Positions 24,590 to 36,607 of a stretch of DNA of 64,000 bases are shown piece after piece. Source of the DNA: Chiridota heheva (Eukaryota > Echinodermata > Holothuroidea > Apodida > Chiridotidae); contig JAIGNY010000696.1 in NCBI GenBank assembly GCA_020152595.1, positions 146,001 through 210,000 of the forward strand. The letters run 5' to 3'. The notes beneath the pieces were generated by a model, which searched no databases, was not told the DNA's origin, and saw only the letters and a list, made by a program, of their open reading frames with translations. Within the stretch, counting starts at the first letter, position 1. Every line of letters starts with the position of its first letter. The position numbers and the translations under genes are program-made.

Positions 24590-25440
24590 AGATAGTTGGA
24601 TGTCAAAAGGTCATGGGTCAAAGGTCAAATAAGTGCTTTTTATGCAAAATGTTGCAGATTCTTAAACTCAAAAAGTACAAGACCTAAGCCAACCCTATGT
24701 TGTACCATTTTACCTTGGTACATGAATTTGTGTCCTGCATAGACTGAGGTCAAAAAGTCAAAGGTCACAGATTTATTGACCTTTTCACTATTTCCCCTAT
24801 AGTTATGGAATGGTACATGTGACATGATCATGAGTGGTGTCATACAGTAGGATATGATAAATGTGAAAAATTTCAGAAGTTATTTTAGTGAATAGGGTCA
24901 AGGGTCAGAGGTAAACTATTTGATTTTAGAGATGATTATGTACTAATTTGAACATTTTTGTGGCATTTTAAACTGAAAAAGTACAAGACCTATACCAACT
25001 GTATGTTGTACCATGACATCTTGGTACATGTAGTAGTATACCGTAGATTCTGAGGTCAAAGGTCACAGAGCTATTGACTTTTTCACCATTTTCTCCAATA
25101 GTTATTGAATGGTATGGGTGACATGAGCATGAATGGTGTCATACAGTAGGGTATAATTGTAAACAATTTCAGAAGCTATTTCAGTGATAAGGGTCAGAGG
25201 TCAAATTTGTGATTATAGAGGGTAATTATGTACTAATTTGTTCATTTTTGCAGCATTTTTAACTCAAAAAGTACAAGACCTATACCAACCTTATGTTGTA
25301 CCATGATACCTTGGTGCATACATGAATGTGTACCATAGCCTTTTAGGGTCAAAAGGTCTGTTTGTACTTGCATGGGCAGTACAATCTTTTTTTGAAGTCA
25401 CAGAGCTATTTTGACCTGATAGCTATTTCTCCCACTATGC
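24590..25440. repeat. Three tandem diverged ~300-bp units (GTCAAAGGTCA family)
   Basis: AAAAGTACAAGACCTA, then CCAAC and TATGTTGTACCAT, recurs at about 24670, 24976 and 25266 (spacings 306 and 290). Each copy is followed by CCTTGGTRCAT, GAGGTCAAAAGGTCA-type words and GTCATACAGTAGG. The flank 24230-24590 carries related GGTCAAAGGTCA words and may be a partial fourth unit. Confidence 0.85.
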
Positions 25441-25511
25441 TGTACGCATATGAGATGAGATCAGCAACTCCATGGATTGCTTTCTTGTTTACTCAGTAGA
25501 TGGGTCAGTTA

Positions 25512-26137
25512 TTAGTCAAGAATTAAACTGAATCAGCAGACTTAATTCATTATGAGTCAAGAGTTAAACTGAATTAGCAGACTTAATTCAGTATGAGTCA
25601 AGAATTAAACTGAATCAGCAAACTTAATTCAGTTATGAGTCAAGAATTAAACTAAATCAGCAAACTTAATTCAGTTATGAGTCAAGAATTAAACTGAATC
25701 AGCAAGGTTAATTCAGTTATGAGTCAAGATTTGAACTGAATCAGCAGACGTAATTCAGTTATGAGTCAAGAATAAAACTGAATCCACAAAATTAATTCAC
25801 TTATGAGTCAAAAATTAAACTGAATTAGCAGACTTAATTCAGTTAAGAGTCAAGAATTAAACTGAATCAGCAAAATTAATTCAGTAATATGAGTCAAGAA
25901 TTAAACTGAATCAGCAGACTTAATTCAGTTATGAGTCAAGAATTAAACTGATTGGCAAACTTAATTCAGTTGTGAGTCAAGAAATTAAACTGAATCAGCA
26001 GACTTAATTCAGCTATGAGTCAAGACTTAAACTGAATCAGCAGACTTAATTCAGTTATGAGTCAAGAATTAAACTGAATCAGCAAAGGTTAATTCAGTTA
26101 TGAGTCAAGAGCTAAACTGAATCGGCAAACTTAATTC
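25512..26137. repeat. 42-bp minisatellite, about 15 units, self-complementary
   Basis: The unit is GAGTCAAGAATTAAACTGAA followed by TCAGCAGACTTAATTCAGTTAT. AACTGAAT and ATTCAGTT inside each unit are inverted repeats, so each unit could fold into a hairpin with an 11-nt loop. Confidence 0.95.
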
Positions 26138-26753
26138 TCCCACAACCACTGGCAACATCTCAACCCCCAAATGCAATGTTGCTCTAAAAATCACACATAG
26201 TATGCTACATTTTAATGTCTTCAAAGAAAAGCAAGCAACCTTTCCACTTACAAACTTAGAACTGTCCTTACAAATTTATTCAAGAAAATCTCTGCCACTC
26301 AAAGAGCTATAACAGCATAAATTGTGATATGATGCACACCAGGGTATTAATTCATTATAGAATGTCACACACTTTTGAAAAACATGTCAAAAATCTTCCC
26401 ACGAAAAATCATGACAGAAATAGTATTAATGCAGTAAATACAGATCTTAATTGATATACTTACTCTTTCACAATTTAATGTACCATTCATCACACATGGG
26501 GGACGTTTTAGAGCACATATTTACCACATTATACTGTTGCTTACTCAAGAAATCTATAAAAAAAAAACCTTTAATGAAAAAATTAATTCCTGCCGCAAAT
26601 TCCCGTTTTTCCCACTGTAATAAACGCCATAACTGTATATATTTTCCAGGTCTGATTGCTGACTCTCTCACAGGTCTGCTGTCTCGTTATTTGCTGCAAA
26701 TCACTACACTCCTACCATACAATACACATTTTGACCCAACCTTTTTGCTCTCT
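26138..26753. other. No gene seen
   Basis: AT-rich sequence ahead of the LINE insertion; short ORFs only. Confidence 0.35.
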
Positions 26754-26764
26754 CTCATTCCATA
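26754..26764. repeat. Left target-site duplication of LINE copy B
   Basis: CTCATTCCATA, identical to 31913-31923. Confidence 0.75.
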
Positions 26765-27011
26765 AATTTGGTTTTATATCTTCATTTTCCGGGATTTTCT
26801 TTCTGTGGATGGGCATCTGCTTTCAAAGAGATCGTTTTTTTTTTTTTTTTCCTTCTGTTCTGACTTGACTTTCACACCTTTTTGTTACCTGTACAGCGGT
26901 TCTCCTATAGTAGTTCCGCAAAAAAAAATTCTAGTTGGTTCAGGTCAAAAAAAAAAAGCCAAGGTTTCACCTTGGTTTTTTTTGTCTTTATCATAACAAA
27001 ACGCTTCAGCC

Positions 27012-27850
27012 TTGACCCTCCTTCCCTCCCGTGACCCACCTGCAATCTCCATTGACCATTCTTCATCCCCAGTTGACAATTCTTCAGCCACAGTCCCCAA
27101 AAATCTAATAATACAGGCCACCAATAAACTAGATACTTTTAAAAAAGTTTCCCCTTCTCTATTTCACAAAGCGCTCCAAGGCCTTGTCGGTACCCTCCCA
27201 AGGTCTCCACCCTCAGAGACTGAGACCAGAGACACTCAAGCCACCACCCTCCTCACCGCTTGCCAATTCTGGTATTGATGATACAGTCGTCCCCCTCCTC
27301 CCACCATTCCCTAAACTCCAGCAAAGTGTGCTTAGAACCAGAGACCTAGCCTACCTGACCGATGAAGACCTCGTAGAGGAACTTGCTAATCAACACGTTA
27401 CTAAAGCCCGTCGTCTCGTCCTCAAGAGAGACAGCGCCGAAACACCTACCAATACCATCTTCCTGACGTTTTCCACACCATGCAATTCTCCCCTCCCACA
27501 TCACTGCTGGCTACCTGAGAATCCCAGTCACTCCTAATATTCATACAATTTCTTGCTTCTTTCCACACTAAACCATCTCACTTGAGAGCAGTCTCCTCTA
27601 ACACCAATATACCCCCCGCCCCCCTAACACAACTAAAACTGACTCACATACCCAAACCGACCTCACCTGGCTCTTCTTACTCAGTCCTAAGCTTATCACC
27701 ATTGCCAACAACCCAACCACACCCATTACCCAAACCACCTCCACCACCACCACTTCTCTCCCCAACCTTCATTCCTCCTGTAAGACTCCTGCCATCTCCT
27801 ACCTCAACACCTCTAATGCCATCAAACTCAAGCCAAGCTGGCTAACAATC
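27012..27850 (+). pseudogene. LINE ORF1 (gag-like) remnant
   Basis: Starts MTLLPSRDPPAISIDHSSS in a Ser/Pro-rich N-terminus. After a frame change it reads RTRDLAYLTDEDLVEEL, then VTKARRLVLKRD and TNTIFLTFSTP. A second frame change gives HITAGYLRIPVTPNI, matching the F(I/L)LTF...P..I.AGYLR..V.PY motif of LINE ORF1 proteins, which bind the element's RNA. The zinc-knuckle cysteines that normally follow are not found; sequence jumps to a Pro-rich tail, so a deletion near 27550-27600 is likely. At least two frameshifts. Confidence 0.75.
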
Positions 27851-28086
27851 ATCCAATCAACAAACAACAAACCAAGAAACAACCAATCAACAAACAGCCC
27901 ACCATCCAAACCCACACATATGACACGGAAGAGAACATGGATTGTTCGATTACCGAACATACTTCTCATCCAACTTTCAAAAACACTTGTTTCCAAAGAA
28001 ACAGGGACAGATCCAAAATAAAATAAGGCAACTCAGACCCAACAGATCTTCCTCAAGATAGCCCCCTGCCTGCTCCCTGCCTTCTT

Positions 28087-28752
28087 ATGGCGTGCAACAT
28101 AAACAATTACAATAACATTCACAACATTATACAATGGAACATAAGGAGCCTTAAAGCCAGTTCTAAAGAAATTGACCTTCTGGCCACCACCTTCAACCTG
28201 GTCGTCTTCTGCCTACAAGAAACCCTCTTGAAAACCACTGACTTTTATTCCCTCAACAACTTTGCTTGCTATCACAAACATCAAGTGGTCGCCGACAAGG
28301 CCTGTGGGGGCATCTCCATTCTTGTTGGACACGATATCCCACACAGACCTGTTCATGTGCACACTGACCTTCAGGCCATCTGTATGTCTATCTCCCTCCA
28401 CAAAAAGCTTCACTCTTTGCAATATCTATCTCCCCCCAATGCCAACATTCAGCCAACCAGCCTTAACAATAGTGACTTCAATGCCCACAACCCTCTGTGG
28501 GGCTCTAATACCACCACCTCCAGAGGCAAGCTCATCGAAGACACTCTTTGGCAGCACAGCCTCTCCTTGCTCAACACTAACTCCCCGACCTACCTTCACC
28601 CTGCCACAGCTAGGCTCCCTAATACCTGTATTGACCTATCTATCTGTTCCTTCAACCTCCTCTTTGATTTCGGCTGGAGAGTCACTGCTGATTTCTGTGG
28701 TAGTGACCATTACCCTCTTCTTATACACTCCAACCTTCAAACCCCCCACTGA
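28087..28752 (+). pseudogene. LINE ORF2 AP-endonuclease domain (internally deleted)
   Basis: Begins MACNINNYNNIHNIIQWNIR. Endonuclease motifs follow in order: IIQWNIRSLKA (the N/W-N metal site region), CLQETLL (catalytic Glu), DFNAHNPLWGS (DxNxH) and GSDHYPL (catalytic SDH). This nuclease nicks target DNA to prime reverse transcription. About 30 residues are missing between NIQPTSLNN and DFNAHNPLW, where LLLGDFN normally lies; a shifted frame over the same bases reads FTLCNIYLPP, showing an adjacent frame change. The frame ends at 28752, before the RT. Confidence 0.88.
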
Positions 28753-29599
28753 CCACATGCCCAATTGGAACCTCGAGAAGGCTGACTGGTCCCTTTTCAA
28801 AACCCACTGTGACCCCCCATCTTCCCCATTATCTCCCCCATTATTTCCCCATTATCTCCCCATTATCTCCCCCATCATCTCCTTGAAGCTGAGAATCCAT
28901 GTCAAACTTCAGTAATATCCTTATCAACATCGCCACCTGCTCAATTATCCAAACCTCCAAACCCCTAACCACTCCCACCCCCACCCCACTTTCTTCTCCA
29001 ACCCCAACCCCACCCCCTCTCCAACTCTGAAACTGCCATCAAAAACAGGAAAAGACCCTCAGGAACTTCAAAACTAACCAGACCACCCACAACCTCAACC
29101 TCTTTCACATCAGCCGTGCCAAGGCCAGGCGCACTATTAAAGACAGTAAAACCAACAGTTGGAACAACTTTATCTCTTCTCTTACCACCCCCACCCCCTC
29201 CACTAAGAAGATTTGGAGAATAGTTAACAGCTTCCATGGCAGGGTGGGCAAATCTCCCATCTCTCCCGGAATGGTGACTTTCTCATCGCGAAAAAGGACA
29301 TCGTTAACCACCTCACCTCGCCGCCTCTTTCAGCAATATCTCGTCCTCGGCCAACTACCCCAATGCTTTCAAAATCAAAAAAGCTTGTGATGAAGCCCGG
29401 AGTATCACCTTCCCCTCTGACAACTCCAAGAGCTACAACACCCCTCTCACCCTTTCTCAATTAAACCAAGCCATCCACGATGCTGGCTGCACCTCCAAGG
29501 GCCCAGATAACATCCACTAACACTTCCTAAAACACCTTTCCAACTTGGCCACCACTACCCTACTCACCATCCTCAACCACATTTGGTCCTCACACTCCT

Positions 29600-31020
29600 T
29601 TCCTATCCTATCTGGAGGACAGCTATTGTCATTCCCGTCTTAAACCGGGAAAGGACAATACCGACCCCTCCAGCTACCGCCCCATCGCCCTCACCTGCTG
29701 TCTCTGTAAATTTATGGGAAGGATCATTAACCAGAGACTAAACTGGTTCCTTGAGACCAACAGAATCCTCTCACCTCACCAAAGCGGCTTCCGGAAACGT
29801 CGCAATACCCTAGACTAGTTAATTACCCTCGACACCATTATCCGGGAAACCTTTGCAAAAAAGGAACACCTCATTGCCATTTTTTTTGACCTCGAGAAAA
29901 CTTTCGACATTACTTGGAAATACGACATTATCCGCAAACTTTACACCATCGGTCTCAAAGGCTGTCTCCCCATCTTTATCCAAATCTTCCTCTCCCCCAG
30001 GTAGTTTCAAGTTCGTATTAGCCACACCCTCTGTAACCCCTACCCCCAAGAAGAGGGCGTCCCCCAAGGCAGCATCCTCTCTCCCACTCTCTTCAATCTG
30101 AGCATTAATGACATCGCGGATAACCTTGGCCCCAACATCAAACGTACCCTCTACTTAGACGGCATCGCTATCTTCTACTCCCCTAGCTTTCCTTTTGTCA
30201 AAATAGACTCCAATTCAGCCTCAACCAGCTGCAAGTCCGGTGCAACAATATCAGCTTAAATTCTCCAAAGACAAGACAGTCTGCATGCACTTCCGTCATT
30301 TCAACAACTTCCACCCCAACCCGAACCTTGTGCTTAATGGCAATTGCATCCCTAAAGTTGAACACATGAAGTTCCTGGGTTTAACTGTAGACCCCAAGCT
30401 CTCCTACAAGCAACACATCACCAACCTGAAACTGAAATGCAACAGCTTCCTTAACATTCCCTGCCTCCTCTCCAACACCACTTGGGGTGCGAACCGCCAT
30501 GCTCTCCTCAAAATCTTAAGGCTCACCATTTGTGCCAAGCTTGACTACGGCAATATTGTCTACTGTGTTGCTCACAACTCATACCTCAACCACATCAACA
30601 CCATCCAAAATGAAGCCCTCAGGCTTTGTCTAGGTGCCTACAGGACCTCCCCAATCACCAGCCTTCATGCTGAAGCCAAAGAACCCCCCTTTCTACTTAG
30701 ATGTAGAAAGCTTAGCCTCTCCTATGCTTTTAGAGTCCTCACCAACACCCAGAACCCTGTTTACAACCTCATTAGGTACCCCAATTTCTCCACCCTCTTT
30801 GATAGGACTAAAACCCTATCCCCTCCCTTTAGCTTATGCCTTAAATCAAACCTCCTCCATCTCGGCATCAACCCCGCCACTCTCAGCACTTTCTCCTGGC
30901 CCACTTTTTCTCCTTTGGCCACCCCCCTCCCTTCTATCCACCTGGGCCTCTCCACTCATCACAAAACCCAAACCCACCGTAACCTTTTCATCAATCTCCA
31001 CAACCAAATCAAAGACCAAC
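29600..31020 (+). pseudogene. LINE reverse transcriptase, catalytic motif lost
   Basis: Frame pieces show RT motifs in order: VIPVLKPGKDN and SSYRPIALTCCLCK (29635-29715), SPHQSGFRKRRNTLD (about 29773-29815, then a stop), FFDLEKTFD (29884-29910, normally FDLEKAFD), GVPQGSILSPTLFNLSINDI (about 30055-30115) and YLDGIAIF (30152-30175), where the family has Y-A-D-D; the second catalytic Asp is Gly. A long open stretch from 30240 gives the thumb: MKFLGLTVDPKLSYKQHI, KLDYGNIVY, IQNEALRLCLGAYRTSPI. The enzyme would copy LINE RNA at the nick; this copy cannot. Spacer 28753-29600 has WNLEKADWSLF and many stops. Confidence 0.9.
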
Positions 31021-31028
31021 TCTTAAAC

Positions 31029-31330
31029 TACACCTCCATCTATACTGATGGCTCCAAGGAGGGCAACAAGACAGCTACTGTCATCCAAGACATCACCATC
31101 AGTAGCAGACTTCCCAAATACTCGTCCATCTTTTCAGCCAAAGCAAAGGCCATCCTCCTTACTCGAAGGCTGTTCTTACTTCTTTACTCAATCTTAAATA
31201 TACATCCCACCTCCTCCTCCAGAAACTGATTTCGCCCACCCTTTGCAGGAAAAGTATTCTTTTCTGAATACCCAGCCATGTTGGCATCCCTGGTAATGAC
31301 AGGGTTGATGCAGCCGCTAAGCTTGCCCTC
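31029..31330 (+). pseudogene. LINE RNase H domain remnant
   Basis: SIYTDGSKEGNKTA (31036-31080; first catalytic Asp in YTDGS), then IFSAKAKAILL (the expected SxxxAExxAI site, Glu replaced by Lys). After frame change it reads SHVGIPGNDRVDAAAKLAL (about 31275-31330), the HxGIxGNExAD motif holding the last catalytic residues. RNase H would remove RNA from the RNA:DNA hybrid. The tail to 31912 codes in shifted frames for DRWQSSWDSQIDNKL and a CP....R motif, also present in the other two copies. Confidence 0.87.
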
Positions 31331-31912
31331 AACCTCCTCCCTACCCCATTTCCCACACTCTTTCTGACATCCAACCGCTTATCGCTTCCCTTGTTTGTGA
31401 CCGCTGGCAAAGCTCATGGGACTCCCAAATTGATAACAAACTCAACAACATCCAGCCCACCATTCCGATCAAACCCACCATCAACAACCTCTCTTGTGTC
31501 GACAACGTTCATATTACCCGTCTTAGAATAGGTCACACCCACCTTACTCACTCTCACCACCTTATTGGCCCCCCCAACCCCTCTGCAAAAATTGCCATTG
31601 CACCCTCACAGTCCATCACGTTCTCCTTACTTGCCCCCTGTACAACCTTCCCAGAGCTTCCCTCCCTCCCCACAACTCAATCGCCGAGTTCTTCCAGAAA
31701 AACCCTCCCGATAAAATTATCTCCTTCCTTCATCTTGCTTCTCGCTATAACCATATTAAGTCCTCCTCTTCCACCCCCTTTCTCTACTTGTATTTCTCTC
31801 ATTCTCCCCCTGTTTTCTTTCCTTCCTACTTCTAGAATGATCTAACCTCTCAGGCACAATTTGACTTTCATTGTTGTGGTGCAGTTAAGCCTTCACCAAA
31901 CAAATAAACTAA

Positions 31913-31923
31913 CTCATTCCATA
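31913..31923. repeat. Right target-site duplication of LINE copy B
   Basis: CTCATTCCATA directly after the A/C-rich tail. Confidence 0.75.
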
Positions 31924-32425
31924 GGTATTATCATTTTTTATTTTTTTATTTAGTTATTTTTAGTTTTAGTACGAATCTCAAAATGTCAGATTTGAGAATT
32001 TGTGGTGATGGTGAATGGTCACATCCAGCATTCACTCTAACCATCACACACAAACCACACCATATTTTCATGGAGTATTTGTTCCAAAATGTTTCCTATC
32101 TACTACATTTCAAGTCTTTCTATATTACATTTCATTCCTTCTTTGTTGTATAAGATACAACAAAGAAGGTTGTCTTTGCAAGTACACTAAATGGTTGTTT
32201 TACAGGGTCTCTTATAAGGATGGGAAAATGTATTTTAAGGAGTACCAAGAAAAATACATTTGTAGAGTTCCAGCCAAATGATATACCAGTACGGGATGAA
32301 TAAATGAAAACAGCCTCAAGGAGAAATAGTGTATAATAATTTAGCGGTGTGTTTTACTGTACAAAAGAAGTTGTACATGAATGCTTGTAGTGAAAAGATT
32401 TACTGGCTTGCCATATATGCTCATT
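31924..32425. other. No gene seen; perfect 15-bp hairpin at 32137-32169
   Basis: CCTTCTTTGTTGTAT (32137-32151), AAG loop, ATACAACAAAGAAGG (32155-32169). The stem is perfect. No gene in the surrounding sequence. Confidence 0.6.
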
Positions 32426-32540
32426 AAATGCAGTCGAGTATGCCTAATTGCAGTCAGGTGTGCCTAAGTGCAGTCAGGTGTGCCTAAATGCAGTCAGGTG
32501 TGTCTAAATGCAGTCAGGTGTGCCTAAATGCAGTTAGGTT
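32426..32540. repeat. 20-bp minisatellite, about 6 units
   Basis: CAGTCAGGTGTGCCTAAATG with point variants (GAGTATGCC, GTGTCTAAA). Confidence 0.95.
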
Positions 32541-32695
32541 AGCCCAAACTTTTCATATATTTGTCTTTGGATTGTTTCAGACTGATTAGAAATTTCTTGT
32601 AACCTCAATTCCTATCAAAAGAAATTTGATATTCATTAATTTGGCAATCAGTTTTGTTATACTCATCAGTCATTTAATTGATCAATCAATTATAT

Positions 32696-32867
32696 GGGCC
32701 AATCAGCCATTTACCAATTAGTTTTGTGGCCAATCAGTCATTTGGCCAATTAGTTATAAAGCCAATCAGTCATTTGGCCAATCAGTTGTTTGGCCAATCA
32801 GTTATTTGGCCAATCAGTCATCTCGCCAATCAGTTGTTTGGCCAATCAGTTATTTCACCAATCAGTT
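32696..32867. repeat. 16-bp minisatellite, 11 CCAAT boxes
   Basis: Units of GGCCAATCAGTTATTT with 15-17 bp spacing. CCAAT occurs at about 32699, 32715, 32730, 32746, 32762, 32777, 32793, 32809, 32825, 32841 and 32858, most as GGCCAATCAG, a close match to the NF-Y consensus. Confidence 0.92.
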
Positions 32868-33494
32868 TGAAAAATGATTTAGGTGGCATGTCTGATACCA
32901 CATAAAGATAAACCCCAGTATGAAAATGCTAAAGAAGCAAACTTCTTGAGTGTTGTTAAGGCATAATGATATTTCCTCAGAATAAAGAACTGTTACCAAG
33001 GACAGACTTGCATGAAAAGTGAATGTGTATTATTCTAGGATCGGAACACTTCTCCTTTGCCAAAATAGTGCTGAATATCACCATTTCTACTGAATCCCAA
33101 CTCTAGTCACTCAATAATGTAGTCGATGGTTGAACACAAGATTGGACTTCTCTTGAAAATCCACATAAATTTTCCCAAAATAACTTCCTATAAAAATCCA
33201 CATAAATTTGCCCAAAATAAACTATTACACCTTTCAGTTTGAGGGCTCCTTCAAGTCAAAGACCTGTACCCTGCTTGAAAATATATGTACAGGTAGCAAC
33301 AACATCAGCTGACAGGGGCGACCTGGGAGGCGAAAATATTGCGGACCAGATTTACCAACGGCCCACAAAATACGAACTGATGGAGGGGGAGACTACATTT
33401 GAAAAGTTTTTAATCTGCTGCATGGGCACTATTTCATTGGTTTTAGAGCGAAATGTGTCCCTCTGTTTCTTCGCCCCCTTTCTTTTGTTGTGCC
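32868..33494. other. No gene seen
   Basis: AT-rich; CCACATAAATTT-CCCAAAATAA is duplicated near 33161-33225. A 98-codon ORF at 33239-33535 lacks any family motif or splice context and runs into the next repeat. Confidence 0.35.
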
Positions 33495-34018
33495 TCTTTA
33501 AAATTGCGATCAATATTTTGGGAGCTGCTAGCTAGTCTTGTGCCTGTGCCGCCGGATACGCCTCTGTAAAGGTCCTATCAATAATTTGAAAGCTGCTAGA
33601 TACACGTGTGTGTGATGGTGGCGTGGGATGCACCTCAGTAAAGTTTGTACATTGGAATAGTTTGTAAGCTGCTAGCTAGTCTTGTGTGCCGGTGGCGCCG
33701 GATACACCTGAAAAGTTCCTATCAATAGTTAAGGTGGCAGGGATGCGCCTCTGTAAAGTTCCTACCTTGGAATAGCTTGGAAGCTGCTAGCTAGTCTTGT
33801 GTGCCGGTGGCGCCGGATACACCTGTAAAGTTCCTATCAATAGTTAAGAAGCTGCAAGATACACGTGCAATGGTGGCAGGGATGCGCCTCTGTAAAGTTC
33901 CTACCTTGGAATAGCTTGGAAGCTGCTAGCTAGTCTTGTGTGCCGGTGGCACCAGATACACCTGTGTAAAGTTCCTATCAATAGTTTGGAAGCTGCTAGA
34001 TACACATGCAATGGGCGC
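33495..34018. repeat. Complex tandem repeat of 115-145 bp, about 4 units
   Basis: GCTGCTAGCTAGTCTTGTG recurs at 33523, 33668, 33783 and 33921. The alternating half-unit is GCTGCTAGATACACRTGCAATGG. Units also share CCTGTAAAGTTCCTATCAAT and GTGCCGGTGGCGCCGGATAC. GC-richer than the surrounding intron. Confidence 0.9.
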
Positions 34019-35020
34019 GGGACCTTGTCCATTGGACCTGTAGGCCAGTCTACCCTTGTCAGCTGAAATAGTTGAAAATGTACTAAAATTCATGAAAACG
34101 GCTACAAGGTTATACAAATCGGTTTAAAATTGACCATTCTACAGCATTTTAAAACTTTTGATCTCAGAATAGGACAGCTAGAAAATTGCCTATGTTAACT
34201 TAATGTTTTTCCTTTCTTTCCCCAAATATTTTGAATGGGATAAGTTGGCTATAGTGAACAGGAAATTGTATTTCATTATAACTTTGACCCAGATTTAGCA
34301 GTTGAACACAATTTGAGAACATTTGATATTTGAAATGTGGGAAAGAAATATAAAGAATTACATTAAGGACTTTTAGCTGTATTCCTGTTCATACATGGTC
34401 ACTTTTGTGCATGCTGAAATTTTGTACAAATATGAATTTGTCATAATTTGAAACAAGTGCTATTGTGACCATGTAAAGACTGCTCTGCTCAGAATTTGAT
34501 GCTCTTTTCATCTGGATGAAAACTCTCTACCTGTACATATACCTTTAATTATGTCTTTGGGAACATCTCCCATGAACAGTGGCACATTAAGGCTCATCTT
34601 TCCATATTCCTAACTGGAAAATATAACAGAAATATACAGGCTGTATCCCTGCAAACATTAGTTTCTGTCTTCACTTTTTCAGCATTATTTTCCAAACTGC
34701 TCTTCGCTCTTTTATGTAACATCCAGGTTTCTGTTGACCTTCATGCTATACTTAGTGAGTCACCTGCTGTTTTTGTATTTTTTGATTGCTAAAAAATGAA
34801 AAACTTTAAACATTAAGTGAATACCATTAAAAATTAAGAATACAAAATCTCATCATAGGGTGCAAACTTAATGAGGCATTGCACTGTTGCCATGGCAACT
34901 CATTACTTCATGGGAATAAGAAATGTTATCAACCTGTTTTCTACATATGTGATCAATTCAAATCGTGGCCATAAATTGAATATATTAATTTGAACTGATT
35001 GTTGCATTTAGCACCTGCAG
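34019..35020. other. No gene seen
   Basis: AT-rich intronic sequence; nothing recognised. Confidence 0.35.
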
Positions 35021-35738
35021 TTTTCAATGCAGATGTATTTGCATTTAGAGATAACTAAAGTTTCAGTGCTAATGTATTTGCATTTAGAGATAATGACTGT
35101 TTCAGTGCAGATGTATTTGCATTTAAAGATAACTAATGTTTCAATGCAGATGTATTTGCATTTAGAGATAACGACTTTTTCAGTGCAGATGTATTTGCAT
35201 TAAGAGATAACTAAAATGTTTCAATGCAGATGTATTTGCATTAAGAGATATCGATTGTTTCAGTGCAGATGTATTTGCATTTAGAGATAACGACTGTTTC
35301 AGTGCAGATGTATTTGCATTTAGAGATAATGACTGTTTCAGTGCAGATGTATTTGCATTTAGAGATAACTAAAATGTTTCAATGCAGATGTAATTGCATT
35401 TAAAGATAACAACTGTACCAGTGCAGATGTATTTCATTTAGAGATAACGACTGTTTCAGTGCAGATGTATTTGTATTTAGAGATACCGACTGTTTCAGTG
35501 CAGATGTATTTGCATTTAGAGATAACGACTGTTTCAGTGCAGATGTATTTGCATTTAAAGATAACGACTGTTTCAGTGCAGATGTATTTGCATTTAGAGA
35601 TAACTAAAATGTTTCAATGCAGATGTATTTGCATTTAGAGATAACGACTGTTTCAGTGCAGATGTATTTGCATTTAGAGATAACGACTGTTTCAGTGCAG
35701 ATGTATTTGTATTTAGAGATAACGAATGTTTCAGTGCA
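35021..35738. repeat. 39-bp minisatellite, about 18 units
   Basis: The unit is GTTTCAGTGCAGATGTATTT followed by GCATTTAGAGATAACGACT. Variants carry CAATGCAG and AACTAAAAT. It is unrelated in sequence to the 39-bp array at 3.5 kb despite the equal length. Confidence 0.96.
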
Positions 35739-36607
35739 ACAGGATGATGTTTTGTTGTTAACATTAATGTGGCAACTTATTTGGCTTCAAGTGTGGTGTG
35801 TAACAGGTATATATGAGCAAACAAGAATGTATTGTAAGGGGGAGCAGGGCCAGCAGCCATACATATTATGGTAGAAGAAGAAGGATGTGACAAAGAGGTG
35901 CAATAAAGCATTGAATGAGGGGAAGGGGTGGGACCTGAGGGATGACAGCTTCATCATCATATTTTGTAAAGAGGTCATTTTGGCATTACAACTTTATACA
36001 CCTGCCAAAGTATAAGAACAAAGATGCTGAATCATTTTTGCCAAAGCCACATAATAATCAGGTTTTTGTTTTAAGTATTAATGTAATGTACAATACTCTT
36101 TTTTTTTAATTAACTACATAGATTTGCTTAAACATATACTTCATGTAAGAACAGCTTAGCTGCTCCTTGTGATAGATACTGGGGTTGGAAATAAATGTAA
36201 AATCCTGCGATTGAGGAGAAATGTTTTTTTTTTTATTGTTAACAAAGTAAAAGCTAACAAAGCCTTTGCGATGACAATGTTTGTGATGACAATTTAAGGT
36301 TTCCCCCATTTTGGAAAATTCTGTTTCTCCCTCATCAGGATATCTCCCAAACTTCATTTTGATCCAAATATTTGCACCATTAGTAAAATACATCTAAGCA
36401 TTCTGCAAAAAATCAAACAAAGACCTGCTATGCCCTTTTGATAATGATGAAAAATAAAGGTGCTAAAATATAGATAACGAATTCAATCACGGAAATCAAG
36501 TTACTTTCATTTTGGTGCAATAATTTTTTAAAGCATGGTTACTGGATGCGCTTGAATGCAACAATGAAATATGATATAGAACTGCCTCTGGTCGAGCTCT
36601 TGTAAAT
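35739..36607. other. No gene seen
   Basis: AT-rich with A/T homopolymers at about 36100 and 36223; no gene. Confidence 0.35.

Larger units (their letters stand above)
26765..31912 (+). mobile_element. Nearly full-length but decayed I/Jockey-type LINE (copy B)
   Basis: A 5.15-kb non-LTR retrotransposon. It is bounded by an 11-bp duplication (CTCATTCCATA at 26754-26764 and 31913-31923) and ends in a CAAACAAATAAACTAA tail like the tail of copy A. In order it has a 5' UTR, an ORF1 remnant, an AP-type endonuclease, a reverse transcriptase and an RNase H. RNase H after the RT points to the I group (I, Ingi, Nimb and relatives) rather than classical Jockey, though the RT is in that broad superfamily. 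The coding strand is strongly C-rich, unlike its AT-rich surroundings. Many frameshifts and stops and a lost catalytic Asp show it is inactive. Confidence 0.9.

Noticed and set aside
35617-35874. ORF with MYLHLEITTVSVQ repeats
   Set aside because: By-product of the 39-bp minisatellite; leaves the array without any domain.
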